A stretch of DNA of 64,000 bases from DASPHG01 sp963849605 (GCA_963849605.1 CAWKHX010000015.1:620001-684000), one strand, 5' to 3'. Numbered from the stretch's first letter, positions 38,395-46,276 are shown. Notes: generated by a model from the sequence alone, not told the origin. Translations and numbers: made by a program.

Positions 38395-39644
38395 CGGTCG
38401 ATGCCTCCGAGGATCGGGTCGAGCATCGCGATGCAGGCGATCAGGTCGGCGATCAGGCCGCCCTCGCCCATCTTCTTGAGCGCCTGGAGGTTCATGAAGC
38501 TCGGGTCGCGCATGTGGACGCGCGCGGGCTTCGACGACCCGTCCGAGACGACGAAGCAGCCGAGCTCGCCGCGCGGCGACTCGATCGGCACGTACGCCTC
38601 GCCGACCGGCACGCGGTAGCCCTCGGTGACGAGCTTGAAGTGGTGGATGAGCGCCTCCATCGAGGTCGCCAGCTCGAACCGGGGCGGGAGCGCGACCTTG
38701 CGGTCGTCGGTGATGTAGGGGCCCTCCGGCAGGCCGTCGAGCGCCTGCTCGACGATCTTCACCGACTCGCGCATCTCCGCCATCCGCACGCGGTAGCGGT
38801 CGTAGTTGTCCCCGACGGTCCCGACCGGGATCTTGAAGTCGAAGTGGTCGTATGACGAGTAGGGCATCGCCTTGCGCAGGTCCCAGGGGTTGCCGGTGGC
38901 GCGCAGGAGCGGGCCCGTTACGCCCAGATCGAGCAGCGTCTGCTCGTCGACGATTCCGACGCCCTTCAGGCGCTGGAGAAAGATCTCGTTCTGGTCCAGG
39001 AGCGCCTCGTACTGGTCCAGGCGCGTCGGCAGCAGCGAGCAGAACTCACGCGCCTTCTGCTCCCAGCCCGGCGGAATGTCCTCGATCACGCCGCCGACCT
39101 GGAAGTAGCGCGTGTGAAAGCGCTGACCGGAGGAGTATTCGAACAGGTCGAGCACGTAGTCGCGCTCGCGGCAGCCCCACCAGAGCATCGTCACGGCGCC
39201 GAGGTCGAGAGCCGAGGTGGCGAGCCAGAACAGGTGGCTCGCGATCCGGTTCAGCTCGAGGTGGATGACGCGCAGGTACTGAGCGCGCGCCGGGACCTCG
39301 AGGTCGAGCAGGCGCTCCACCGACGTGCAGAACGCCATCGCGTTGAAGTAGTACGCGAGGTAGTCCATCCGCTCGACGAACGGGATGACCTTCCAGTAGG
39401 ACTGGTCCTCGCACGACTTCTCGATCCCGGTGTGGACGTAGCCGATGATCGGCTCCATCGAGACGACGGTCTCGCCCTCGAGCGTCAGGAGCAGCCGCAG
39501 CACGCCGTGCGTTGCCGGGTGGTGCGGCCCCATGTTGATCGTGAAGAGCTCGTGCTGCGCTTCGTCGAGCGTGCCGCTCTCGAGCGTGACCGACTGCTCG
39601 CGCTCGCGGTACGGGACGTTCAGTGGGCTCGGCGCGTCACTCAT
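38391..39644 (-). CDS. nuoD: NADH-quinone oxidoreductase subunit D
   Basis: 417 aa, normal length. Quinone-site subunit related to the [NiFe]-hydrogenase large subunit. Motifs: NMGPHHPATHGVLRLLLTLE, GYVHTGIEKSCEDQSYWKVI, PRGELGCFVVSDGSSKPARV and the C-terminal DPILGGIDR. It overlaps nuoC by 8 nt. Confidence 0.96.
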   Translation of the reverse strand: MSDAPSPLNVPYREREQSVTLESGTLDEAQHELFTINMGPHHPATHGVLRLLLTLEGETVVSMEPIIGYVHTGIEKSCEDQSYWKVIPFVERMDYLAYYFNAMAFCTSVERLLDLEVPARAQYLRVIHLELNRIASHLFWLATSALDLGAVTMLWWGCRERDYVLDLFEYSSGQRFHTRYFQVGGVIEDIPPGWEQKAREFCSLLPTRLDQYEALLDQNEIFLQRLKGVGIVDEQTLLDLGVTGPLLRATGNPWDLRKAMPYSSYDHFDFKIPVGTVGDNYDRYRVRMAEMRESVKIVEQALDGLPEGPYITDDRKVALPPRFELATSMEALIHHFKLVTEGYRVPVGEAYVPIESPRGELGCFVVSDGSSKPARVHMRDPSFMNLQALKKMGEGGLIADLIACIAMLDPILGGIDR

Positions 39645-40158
39645 ACCAGCGCGGCATCTCGTGCTCGTTGTGTGTGAAGAGGACCGGCTCGCCGCCCATC
39701 GGGAAGTCGCGCCGCTGCGGGTAGCCCTCGTAGTCCTCCGGCATGAGGATGCGGCGCATGTCGGGATGGCCGTCGAAGACCACGCCGAACATGTCGTAGA
39801 CCTCGCGCTCCTGGAAGTTCGCGCCGGGGAAGAGGTCGACGACCGTCGGCAGGCGCGGCTCGTCGGCGCTGAGGCGCGTCTTCACGTTCAGGCGCTCGGT
39901 CCGGCGCATCGAGAGCAGCTGGTAGTGGACGCCGAGGCGCGGCTCGTCCGGCAGGTAGTCGCACCCGTGCAGGCTCATCAGCAGCGGGTACGGGTCCTCG
40001 TCGTCGGCCTTCAGGTAACCGAGCACTTCGCGCACCGCGCCGGGCGCGACCTCGAGCGTCGCGAGCGCACGGTGGTAGGCGGTGCCGACGACGGCGTCGT
40101 CGCCCAGCTTGTCGCGCACGCGCTGCGCCACCAGCTCGAGGCCGGTCGCGTCAGGCAA
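39637..40158 (-). CDS. nuoC: NADH-quinone oxidoreductase subunit C
   Basis: 173 aa. Signature: PTVVDLFPGANFQEREVYDM, then FGVVFDGHPDMRRILMPEDY and EGYPQRRDFPMGGEPV. A peripheral subunit that packs on NuoD. It overlaps both neighbours by 8 nt. Confidence 0.95.
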   Translation of the reverse strand: MPDATGLELVAQRVRDKLGDDAVVGTAYHRALATLEVAPGAVREVLGYLKADDEDPYPLLMSLHGCDYLPDEPRLGVHYQLLSMRRTERLNVKTRLSADEPRLPTVVDLFPGANFQEREVYDMFGVVFDGHPDMRRILMPEDYEGYPQRRDFPMGGEPVLFTHNEHEMPRWYE

Positions 40159-40789
40159 CGGGGCCCTCGGGGAACCGGGCCGGCTCCTCGGTCCCCTTCG
40201 ACTTGTAGCGCTCGCGCCAGCCGAGGTCGGGCCGGTCCCAGATCATCTTCTGGAGCTTGTTGATGCCATAGATGAGCGCCTCCGGGCGGGGCGGGCAGCC
40301 CGGCACGTAGATGTCGACCGGCATGAACTTGTCCGCGCCCTGGACAAGCGCGTAGTTGTTGAACATGCCGGCGCTCGACGAGCACGCGCCCATCGCGATC
40401 ACCCACTTCGGCTCCAGCATCTGGTCGTAGATGCGACGGATGATCGGCGCCATCTTCACCGACACACGGCCCGACAGGATCATCATGTCCGCCTGGCGCG
40501 GGGACGCGCGCACCGCCTCGTGGCCGAAGCGCGCGATGTCGTTGCGCGGCGACCCGATGATCGTGATCATCTCGATCGCGCAGCACGCGAGCCCGAAGCC
40601 GAGCGGGAACATCGAGTTGCCGCGGCCCCAGTTCTGGGCCTTCTCGAGCGTCGTGAGGAGGAGGCGCGACTGGACGTACTCGTCCAGGTCCTTGCCCTCG
40701 AGCTCGCCCTTCAGCAGCTGGCGCGCCCGCAGCTGGCGCACGCGCAGGTCGTCACTTGCCTCGCCAACCGGCTGGCGGATCACTTCCAT
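40151..40789 (-). CDS. nuoB: NADH-quinone oxidoreductase subunit B (N2 cluster)
   Basis: 212 aa from the ATG at 40789. The N2 4Fe-4S ligands are in GLACCAIEM, MGACSSSAGMF and VDIYVPGCPPRPEAL. It hands electrons to quinone. An N-terminal extension of about 40 residues precedes the core. It overlaps the end of nuoA by 10 nt. Confidence 0.95.
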   Translation of the reverse strand: MEVIRQPVGEASDDLRVRQLRARQLLKGELEGKDLDEYVQSRLLLTTLEKAQNWGRGNSMFPLGFGLACCAIEMITIIGSPRNDIARFGHEAVRASPRQADMMILSGRVSVKMAPIIRRIYDQMLEPKWVIAMGACSSSAGMFNNYALVQGADKFMPVDIYVPGCPPRPEALIYGINKLQKMIWDRPDLGWRERYKSKGTEEPARFPEGPVA

Positions 40790-41136
40790 TCGAGCGCTCC
40801 CCTCCGCCACACGTAGATGAACGCCACGAAGAGGAGGACGATGAAGACGATCGTCTCCACGAGCGCGAACGTGCCGAAGGCCTCGAGCTGCACCGCGACC
40901 GGGTACAGGAAGACGACCTCGATGTCGAACAGGATGAACAGCATCGCGACGAGGTAGAAGGAGATGCCGAAGCGGAAGTTCTCCTGGACGTCCGACGGCA
41001 ACCCGCACTCGTAGGGGTCCGACTTGACCTTGCTCGGGCGGCTGGGACCGAGCACGCGGTTGAGGAAGACGAACGCTCCGCCCGTGACCAGGCCCAGGAA
41101 GATGAAGATCAGGGCTGGCAGGTAGGTCTTCAGCAT
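40780..41136 (-). CDS. nuoA: NADH-quinone oxidoreductase subunit A
   Basis: 118 aa, three helices, normal length. Hallmark YECGLPSDVQENFRFGISFY and FILFDIEVVFLYPVAV. First gene of the nuoA-to-nuoN operon, which covers 14.4 kb in the standard order with no inserted gene. No Shine-Dalgarno is visible before the ATG and the best -10 lies only about 12 nt upstream, so the transcript may be nearly leaderless. Confidence 0.95.
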   Translation of the reverse strand: MLKTYLPALIFIFLGLVTGGAFVFLNRVLGPSRPSKVKSDPYECGLPSDVQENFRFGISFYLVAMLFILFDIEVVFLYPVAVQLEAFGTFALVETIVFIVLLFVAFIYVWRRGALEWK

Positions 41137-41147
41137 CGGGCGGCGCT

Positions 41148-41176
41148 GTTATACCCGCGTTTGTGACAAGTTGCTA
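41148..41176 (-). promoter_or_regulatory. nuoA: Candidate nuo operon promoter
   Basis: On the minus strand TAGCAA (41171-41176) and TATAAC (41148-41153) are separated by 17 bases. The -10 is good, the -35 weak. The predicted start of transcription falls about 5 nt from the nuoA ATG. Confidence 0.4.
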
Positions 41177-41197
41177 CATAGTGCGAAAGGGCGCTTG

Positions 41198-41641
41198 TTG
41201 AGCGGGTTTCACGCGGCTCTCGGGATCGGGGTCGTGTGCGCCAACGCCGTGGTGGCCGCGTGGGGCGCGGTCGCCTGGCTGCGCGGGCAGCCGTCGATCT
41301 GGTTCTGGTACCTGCTGCGCGTCGCGCAGGTCGTCGTCGTGGCTCAGGTCGCGTTGGGGATGTGGCTCCTGATCTCGGGCAACCGGCCCGAGGACGAGCT
41401 CCATTACCTCTACGGCGTGGCGATCCTGGCGGTGACGATGGTCAGCGAGGGCATGCGGATCAGCGCCGCGCAGCGCGAGCTCGACGAGGTCGACGACGTC
41501 GACGCGCTCGACAAGGCCGAGCAGCGGGCGCTGGCGCTTCGCGTCGTCATGCGCGAGATGGGCGTGATGACGATCGGGACGCTCCTGATCGTCACGCTGG
41601 CGCTGCGGGCGGGCGCCTCCGCCGGCGGCTTCGGGGTTTAG
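41198..41641 (+). CDS. Membrane protein of unknown function
   Basis: About 147 aa from a TTG at 41198 (a gaaaggg site is 6 nt upstream); TTG at 41195 or 41171 are alternatives. Three hydrophobic stretches precede an acidic loop: GFHAALGIGVVCANAVVAAW, then WYLLRVAQVVVVAQVALGMWLL and YLYGVAILAVTMVS. The loop is DELDEVDDVDALDKAEQR-like, and a last helix follows (MTIGTLLIVTLALRAG). It diverges from nuoA. Family not recognised. Confidence 0.65.
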   Translation: MSGFHAALGIGVVCANAVVAAWGAVAWLRGQPSIWFWYLLRVAQVVVVAQVALGMWLLISGNRPEDELHYLYGVAILAVTMVSEGMRISAAQRELDEVDDVDALDKAEQRALALRVVMREMGVMTIGTLLIVTLALRAGASAGGFGV

Positions 41642-41644
41642 CTC

Positions 41645-41693
41645 CGCGGGCATCCATGCCCGCGCCCTGATGGGAAGCCGCCTTCCTGGCGGC
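41645..41693. repeat. Paired palindromes, copy 1 (bidirectional terminator-like)
   Basis: CGCGGGCA-TCCA-TGCCCGCG (41645-41664) is followed 12 nt later by GCCGCC-TTCCT-GGCGGC (41677-41693). It fills the gap between the convergent stops of the 41198 and 41695 genes. The first hairpin recurs at 43202-43220 with a different loop. Confidence 0.6.
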
Positions 41694-41694
41694 G

Positions 41695-42135
41695 TTAACC
41701 GGCGCTCCGCGCCTCTCGGTACTCGCCGGCGTGGAAGAGGAGCGGCTCGCCGCCGGGCGCCTCGCCCGCTTCCAGCGAGGCGATCGCGATCACGTGGTCG
41801 CCGCCGGGGATCAGTTCGAGCACGGGCCCCGCGACCCACGCGACAGTCCCGTCGAGCACCGGCACGCCGACCTCCTCGCGCCAGCCCACGTCGCGGAACT
41901 TCTCCTCGTGCGAGGCCTTGCCCGAGAACGTGACGGCCAGGTCGCGCTGTGTCGCCGAGAGCACGTTCACGGCCAGCCGCCTCTGCTCACGGACCGCGGC
42001 GAGCGTCCGCGACTCTTTGTCCAGACAGACCAGCACGAGCATGGGGTCGAGCGACAGCGACGTGAAAGCGTTCGTCGTCAGCCCGGCCGGGCCGCGAGTC
42101 GTGACCACCGCGACGCCCGTCGCGAACTGGCCCAT
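41695..42135 (-). CDS. Flavin reductase domain protein
   Basis: 146 aa. Flavin-reductase-like split-barrel: MGQFATGVAVVTTRGPAGLTT, FTSLSLDPMLVLVCLDKES, and GDHVIAIASLEAGEA. It reduces or binds FMN, usually to serve a two-component oxygenase. Family members normally begin about nine residues earlier (here LDQSAFRAAMGQF). In this frame that stretch starts with CTG at 42162, just after a stop, so either a CTG start is used or the protein is slightly short. It lies 30 nt downstream of ku. Confidence 0.8.
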   Translation of the reverse strand: MGQFATGVAVVTTRGPAGLTTNAFTSLSLDPMLVLVCLDKESRTLAAVREQRRLAVNVLSATQRDLAVTFSGKASHEEKFRDVGWREEVGVPVLDGTVAWVAGPVLELIPGGDHVIAIASLEAGEAPGGEPLLFHAGEYREARSAG

Positions 42136-42165
42136 CGCGGCTCGGAAGGCGGACTGGTCCAGCCG

Positions 42166-43050
42166 CTAGGCCTTCGTCTTCGCGCGCGCGCGTGACTTCG
42201 TCTTCTTGGCGGCCGAGCCGTTGGCGGCGGCCTTCTTCTTCTTGGCCGCGGGCTTCGCGCCGCCCTTGCGCTTCTCGTCCTTGGCCTGGTCGAGCGAGGC
42301 CTGGAGCGCGGCCATCAGGTCCGGCACGGGCTGGCGCTCCTCGGGCTCGGGCGCGACCTCGATCTCCTCGCCGGCGAGCTTCTTCTCGATCAGCGCCATC
42401 AGGTCGCGCTTGTGCTCGTTCTCGAACTCGCCCGGCTCGAACGGGCGCGACAGGCTCTCGACGAGCTGCTTCGCCATGTCGAGCTCGGGCTTCGCGACCT
42501 TCGTGTCGTGGACGATGTCCTCGATCTCGTCCTTCGGGCGGACGTCCTCGGGGTAGAAGAGGAGCTCGATCGCGAGCGTGTCGCCCGACGGCCGCAGCAG
42601 GACGAGGTGCTCCTTGCTCGACAGCACGATCTTGCCCACCGCCGCCTTGCCGGTCTGCTTCAGCGCCTCGAGCAACAGCGTGTACGGCTTGTTGGCCGTC
42701 TCCTGCGGCATGACGTAGTAGGTGCGGTCGTAGTAGACCGGGTCGACCTCTTCGATGTCGATGAACGAGATGATGTCGATGGTGCGCCGACGCTCGACCG
42801 CGACGCTCTCGAGCTCTTCGTCGCTGACGACCACGAACTGGCCCTTGCCGACCTCGTAGCCCTTCACGGTCTCGGTGCGCTCGACGACCGCGTCGTCGCG
42901 GGCCGAGGAGACCATCTGCTGGCGGATCGGCTGGTTCGTCTCGGCGTCGAGCGTCCGGAACTTGGGATCCGAGCGCTGTGTGGCCACCCCGAGGGCGATC
43001 GGGATGTTCACGAGACCGAACGAGATTGTGCCTTTCCAGATGGAGCGCAT
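42166..43050 (-). CDS. ku: Ku homologue, non-homologous end joining
   Basis: 294 aa. Bacterial Ku binds DNA ends as a ring-shaped dimer and recruits LigD. The start MRSIWKGTISFGLVNIPIAL, VYYDRTYYVMPQE and HLVLLRPSGDTLAIELLFYP are family hallmarks. The C-terminus, from about residue 250, is a Lys/Ala-rich tail, as in other actinobacterial Ku proteins, likely to contact DNA. No ligD is seen in this window. Confidence 0.93.
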   Translation of the reverse strand: MRSIWKGTISFGLVNIPIALGVATQRSDPKFRTLDAETNQPIRQQMVSSARDDAVVERTETVKGYEVGKGQFVVVSDEELESVAVERRRTIDIISFIDIEEVDPVYYDRTYYVMPQETANKPYTLLLEALKQTGKAAVGKIVLSSKEHLVLLRPSGDTLAIELLFYPEDVRPKDEIEDIVHDTKVAKPELDMAKQLVESLSRPFEPGEFENEHKRDLMALIEKKLAGEEIEVAPEPEERQPVPDLMAALQASLDQAKDEKRKGGAKPAAKKKKAAANGSAAKKTKSRARAKTKA

Positions 43051-43201
43051 GGACTTCTCAGTTTCCCAGATGGGGGGTGTGCATCCTCCGCGTGCAGCGG
43101 GATTTGCATAAGACGGGCTGAGCGCATGGAAGTAATCGGTCGCGCAGAGGGAGGCGAAGCCGACCGGTTAACGCTGCCCGGACGGCAGCTGGTTCTCAGG
43201 A

Positions 43202-43256
43202 CGCGGGCAGGATGCCCGCGCAGTAAAACGCCCCGGCGGCAGTATCGATTGCCGCC
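43202..43256. repeat. Paired palindromes, copy 2
   Basis: CGCGGGCA-GGA-TGCCCGCG (43202-43220), 14 nt spacer, then GGCGGCA-N8-TGCCGCC (43235-43256). It lies 93 nt beyond the cupredoxin stop and upstream of ku, in the 298-bp gap 43051-43348. The rest of that gap holds nothing I can name except the presumed ku promoter. Confidence 0.55.
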
Positions 43257-43348
43257 GAATGAGACGACCGTCCGCTAAAAGCAGATTCTGGGCCGCCACC
43301 ACCGCCACCGGGGCGGTCGAGGATTTCGCCACTCCTGGCGCGGTTCCT

Positions 43349-43729
43349 CTACTTGACCTCGAGCTTGCCCTTCATCCCGAGGGCGGCGTGGTCGCCCACG
43401 GTGCACAGGAGCTCGTACTCGCCCGGCTCCACCTCGAGGGTGCCCGTGCGCGGCTCGCCGCCCGAGAAAGTTGGCGTGCCGCCGATGTCCGTCCCCCCGT
43501 CGAACACACGCAGGTTGTGCGCGAGGGTGCCCTGGTTGTCGAGCTCGACGGTGAGCTCGCCGCTGCCCGTCAGCACGATCGTCTCTGGGTCGAACGAGTA
43601 CTCCTCGGCGACGACGGTGACCGCCTCGCCCTTCTGGACGGTGACGGTCCTGCCGGCGGTGTCGTCGTCATCGCCGCAGCCGGCCGCGACGACCAGCAGC
43701 AGGGCTGTGAGGGGCAGGAGGCGACGCAC
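43349..43729 (-). CDS. Cupredoxin-like lipoprotein
   Basis: 126 aa. Lipobox AAGCGD (Cys18). A plastocyanin-type fold with Cu ligands His (GTLAHNLRV), then Cys, His and Met in ELLCTVGDHAALGMKGKLEV. It is a membrane-anchored blue copper electron carrier. It diverges from the cytochrome c gene across only 25 bp, so the two may be coregulated and act in the same electron chain. Confidence 0.85.
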   Translation of the reverse strand: MRRLLPLTALLLVVAAGCGDDDDTAGRTVTVQKGEAVTVVAEEYSFDPETIVLTGSGELTVELDNQGTLAHNLRVFDGGTDIGGTPTFSGGEPRTGTLEVEPGEYELLCTVGDHAALGMKGKLEVK

Positions 43730-43754
43730 AGGCGGCGGTTAGTATGCCCGCCCG

Positions 43755-44120
43755 ATGCTTCTCCGAACCTTGGCAGCGGCGCTGGTCGCGGGCGCGCTCC
43801 TCACCGGCTGCGAGCAGGAGAAGATCGATGTCGACTCTGCCAACGAGACGGGCGCCCAGCTTTTCAACGAGCGCTGTAGCGGCTGTCACACCCTCAGCGC
43901 CGCATCCGCGCAGGGCTCGAAGCCCGAGGGCGAGGTGTCGGGCGGCGAGCGCACGAACGGGCCGAACTTCGACACCCGTCACGTGTCCAAGGACGATGCC
44001 CTCTTCGCGATCCGCAACGGCGGCTTCTCGGGCGCGATCATGCCCGCGAACATCGTGGTCGGCGATGACGCGGAGCAGGTCGCCGAGTTCCTCGAGAAGT
44101 ACTCGGGCAACGGCGACTAG
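43755..44120 (+). CDS. Membrane-anchored mono-haem cytochrome c
   Basis: 121 aa. Lipobox LLTGCEQ, then GAQLFNERCSGCHTLSAAS (CxxCH haem site, residues about 41-45). GAIMPANIVVGDD supplies the axial Met, and AEQVAEFLEKYSGNG is the C-terminal helix. Class I cytochrome c exposed outside the membrane, probably feeding a terminal oxidase or receiving electrons from a cupredoxin. serS follows 15 nt later. Confidence 0.88.
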   Translation: MLLRTLAAALVAGALLTGCEQEKIDVDSANETGAQLFNERCSGCHTLSAASAQGSKPEGEVSGGERTNGPNFDTRHVSKDDALFAIRNGGFSGAIMPANIVVGDDAEQVAEFLEKYSGNGD

Positions 44121-44135
44121 GCCCGCCCCGCCCGG

Positions 44136-45374
44136 GTGCTCGACCTAAAGGAGATCCGGCGCGACCCAGAGCCGGTCCGCACGGCGCTCGCTCGCCGCGG
44201 CGCGGCCGACGTGCTGGACGAGCTCCTGTCGCTCGACGAGCGCCGGCGTGAGCTGCTGCCGCGGCTCGAGGAACTGCGTGCGAAGCAGAACCAGGCCAAC
44301 GACAGAATCGCCGAGGCGAAGCGCGCGGGCGAGGACTCGTCGGCGGCGATCGAGGAGATGCGCGGCGTCGCGGCCGAGGTGAAGCAGCTGCAGGCGGAGG
44401 TGGGCGAGGTCGAGGAGCGGCTTGCTCAGGCGCTTGCCGGAGTGCCGAACCCGCCGGACCCCTCAGCGCCCGACCAGGACGAGGTGCTGCGCGAGGTCGG
44501 CGAGGCCGGCAAGACCGGGCGCGACCACCTCGAGCTGCTCGACGGCTTCGTGGACATGGAGGCGGGCGCGCGCGTCGCCGGCTCGCGCTTCACCTACCTG
44601 AAGGGGCCCCTGGTCCTGCTCGAGTTTGCGCTCGTGCGCTGGGCGCTCGAGCTGCTGGGCGGGAAGGGCTTCGAGCCCGTGATCCCGCCGGTGCTCGTGC
44701 GCGAGGAGGCGCTTTACGGCACGGGCTTCCTGCCCGACACCGAGCAGCAGATCTACGCGCTGCCCGAAGACGAGCTGTACCTGGCCGGCACCTCCGAGGT
44801 GCCGCTCGCATCCCTGCACGCGGGGCAGATCCTTCGCGACCAAGACCTGCCGCTCCGCTACGCCGGCTTCTCCACCTGCTTCCGGCGCGAGGCCGGCGCC
44901 GCCGGCAAGGACACGCGCGGGATCTTCCGCGTCCATCAGTTCGACAAGGTCGAGATGTTCACGTTCGTGCGTCCCGAGGAGGCGAAGGACGAGCACGAGC
45001 GGCTGCTCGCGACGGAGGAGGAGATCCTGCAGGCGCTCGGCATCCCCTACCGGGTGGTGAGCATCGCGGTCGGGGACCTCGGCGCATCCGCCGCGAAGAA
45101 GTACGACCTCGAGGCATGGCTACCCGGGCAGGAGCGCTTCCGCGAGCTGACGTCGTGCTCGAACACGACGGACTTCCAGGCGCGCCGCCTCGACGTGCGC
45201 TACCGGCCGGACGACGGCGTGCGGCACGTGCACACACTCAACGGCACGGCCGTTGCGGTGGGCCGCACGATCATCGCGATCGCCGAGAACCACCAGCAGG
45301 ACGACGGGACGATCGCGGTGCCCGAAGTGCTCCACGAGTACGGCGCACCCGCGGTGATCAGCGCGTCAGACTGA
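44136..45374 (+). CDS. serS: Seryl-tRNA synthetase
   Basis: 412 aa, GTG start (VLDLKEIRRDPEPVRTALAR). It has an N-terminal coiled-coil arm (about 30-100) that grips the long variable arm of tRNA-Ser. A class II catalytic core follows, with motif 2 FSTCFRREAGAAGKDTRGIF and motif 3 NGTAVAVGRTIIAIAENHQQ. TSEVPL binds serine. A tRNA-Ser gene lies about 300 bp downstream. Confidence 0.96.
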   Translation: MLDLKEIRRDPEPVRTALARRGAADVLDELLSLDERRRELLPRLEELRAKQNQANDRIAEAKRAGEDSSAAIEEMRGVAAEVKQLQAEVGEVEERLAQALAGVPNPPDPSAPDQDEVLREVGEAGKTGRDHLELLDGFVDMEAGARVAGSRFTYLKGPLVLLEFALVRWALELLGGKGFEPVIPPVLVREEALYGTGFLPDTEQQIYALPEDELYLAGTSEVPLASLHAGQILRDQDLPLRYAGFSTCFRREAGAAGKDTRGIFRVHQFDKVEMFTFVRPEEAKDEHERLLATEEEILQALGIPYRVVSIAVGDLGASAAKKYDLEAWLPGQERFRELTSCSNTTDFQARRLDVRYRPDDGVRHVHTLNGTAVAVGRTIIAIAENHQQDDGTIAVPEVLHEYGAPAVISASD

Positions 45375-45378
45375 CGCG

Positions 45379-45639
45379 ATGGAGATCGTCGCCGCGATCA
45401 TCATCGCGACGCTCGTCGGGCCGTTCCTGATCGGCTGGTGGATCGGCCATCCAGGCTTCGCGGCGGCCGCGTGGGGGGCGCTCGGCCTGACGGTGCTGAT
45501 CCGCCAGGCGCAGCTCGACACGAGCGAGGGCCTCGCCTTCCTGTGGATCGTGGTCGCGACGGCGCTCTCGATGGCGGCCGCCTGGTACGGCGCGCTACGG
45601 CGCGAACGCTCGCGCCGGCGAGAGCTCGAGCGGCGGTAG
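45379..45639 (+). CDS. Small membrane protein
   Basis: 86 aa, ATG 4 nt after serS. Two or three hydrophobic segments (MEIVAAIIIATLVGPFLIGW, AAWGALGLTVLIRQAQL, AFLWIVVATALSMAAAWYG) and a strongly basic end (RRERSRRRELERR). Not recognised; probably co-transcribed with serS. Confidence 0.6.
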   Translation: MEIVAAIIIATLVGPFLIGWWIGHPGFAAAAWGALGLTVLIRQAQLDTSEGLAFLWIVVATALSMAAAWYGALRRERSRRRELERR

Positions 45640-45648
45640 CCTCATTTC

Positions 45649-45672
45649 TAAAGGGGGTCAGACCCCCTTTAC
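45649..45672 (+). terminator. Perfect palindrome, probable terminator
   Basis: TAAAGGGGGTC and its exact reverse complement abut around the centre (…GGGTCAGACCC…), ending in CCCTTTA. It lies between the small membrane gene and the tRNA, where it can stop serS transcripts; being symmetric it could act in both directions. Confidence 0.6.
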
Positions 45673-45679
45673 AAAACCC

Positions 45680-45768
45680 GGAGGGGTGGCAGAGCGGTTG
45701 AATGCGCCGGTCTTGAAAACCGGTAAGGGCGGTTTCGTCCTTCGTGGGTTCGAATCCCACCCCCTCCG
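45680..45768 (+). tRNA. tRNA-Ser (anticodon UGA)
   Basis: 89 nt. Acceptor GGAGGGG pairs with CCCCTCC, discriminator G. The anticodon loop CTTGAAA is closed by CCGGT/ACCGG, giving anticodon TGA. It has the long variable arm typical of tRNA-Ser and a T loop GGTTCGAATCC. CCA is not encoded. Confidence 0.95.
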
Positions 45769-45783
45769 CTCGCCGCGTGCCCC

Positions 45784-45813
45784 TTGACGCGGCCCGGCAT
45801 CAGCGCGTATACA
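45784..45813 (+). promoter_or_regulatory. Predicted promoter of the hotdog gene
   Basis: TTGACG (45784-45789) and TATACA (45808-45813) are 18 bases apart. The expected transcription start (about 45820) is immediately followed by operator 1, an arrangement suited to repression. Confidence 0.6.
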
Positions 45814-45826
45814 TCCGCGTCCGGCA

Positions 45827-45842
45827 GGTACGGGGGCGTACC
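45827..45842 (+). promoter_or_regulatory. TetR operator candidate 1
   Basis: GGTACG-GGGG-CGTACC, a perfect 6-4-6 palindrome just downstream of the predicted promoter and 30 nt before the TTG start of the hotdog gene. It shares its half-sites with operators 2 and 3. Confidence 0.7.
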
Positions 45843-45872
45843 GCATTTCGCGGATTGGAGAGGGAGGCGCAC

Positions 45873-46226
45873 TTGTCAGCAGTCACGACGTCAGAGGAGA
45901 TACAGCTCGTTCGGTTCGCGGCCGGGGTCGCGGTCTACGAGATGCCGGCGCGGCCGGTCGACAACGGAAAGCTCGTGGCGTTCGCCGAGACCGCGATGAA
46001 CGCGGCCGCGGCGACGGCGGTCCCCGACCAAGGGACGAGTGCGCAGATGAGCACGGTGGACATCTGCGCGCACTTCGCGTCGCCCGTGCCGGCGGACGCC
46101 GACACGCTCACCGCGGAGGCGATCGTCGTTCGCTCGGACGGCCGGCGCGCGCGGGTGGAGGCGGACGTCCTCGCCGACGGCCGCCGGATCGCCAGCTTCG
46201 AGGCGAACTCGGGCGTAGCGCTTTAG
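45873..46226 (+). CDS. Hotdog-fold (PaaI-like) thioesterase-type protein
   Basis: 117 aa, TTG start with AGGGAGG 5 nt upstream. The pattern KLVAFAETAMNAAAATAVPD followed by STVDICAHFASPVPADADTL and AEAIVVRSDGRRARVEADVL is that of small hotdog thioesterases acting on acyl-CoA. The catalytic residue cannot be assigned with certainty. It is controlled by its own promoter plus a palindrome shared with the tetR gene next door. Confidence 0.7.
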   Translation: MSAVTTSEEIQLVRFAAGVAVYEMPARPVDNGKLVAFAETAMNAAAATAVPDQGTSAQMSTVDICAHFASPVPADADTLTAEAIVVRSDGRRARVEADVLADGRRIASFEANSGVAL

Positions 46227-46276
46227 CCATGCCGTCGCGGCGGCCTGGAGAGGGTGTAGTCCGCGCGCAAAACGTT

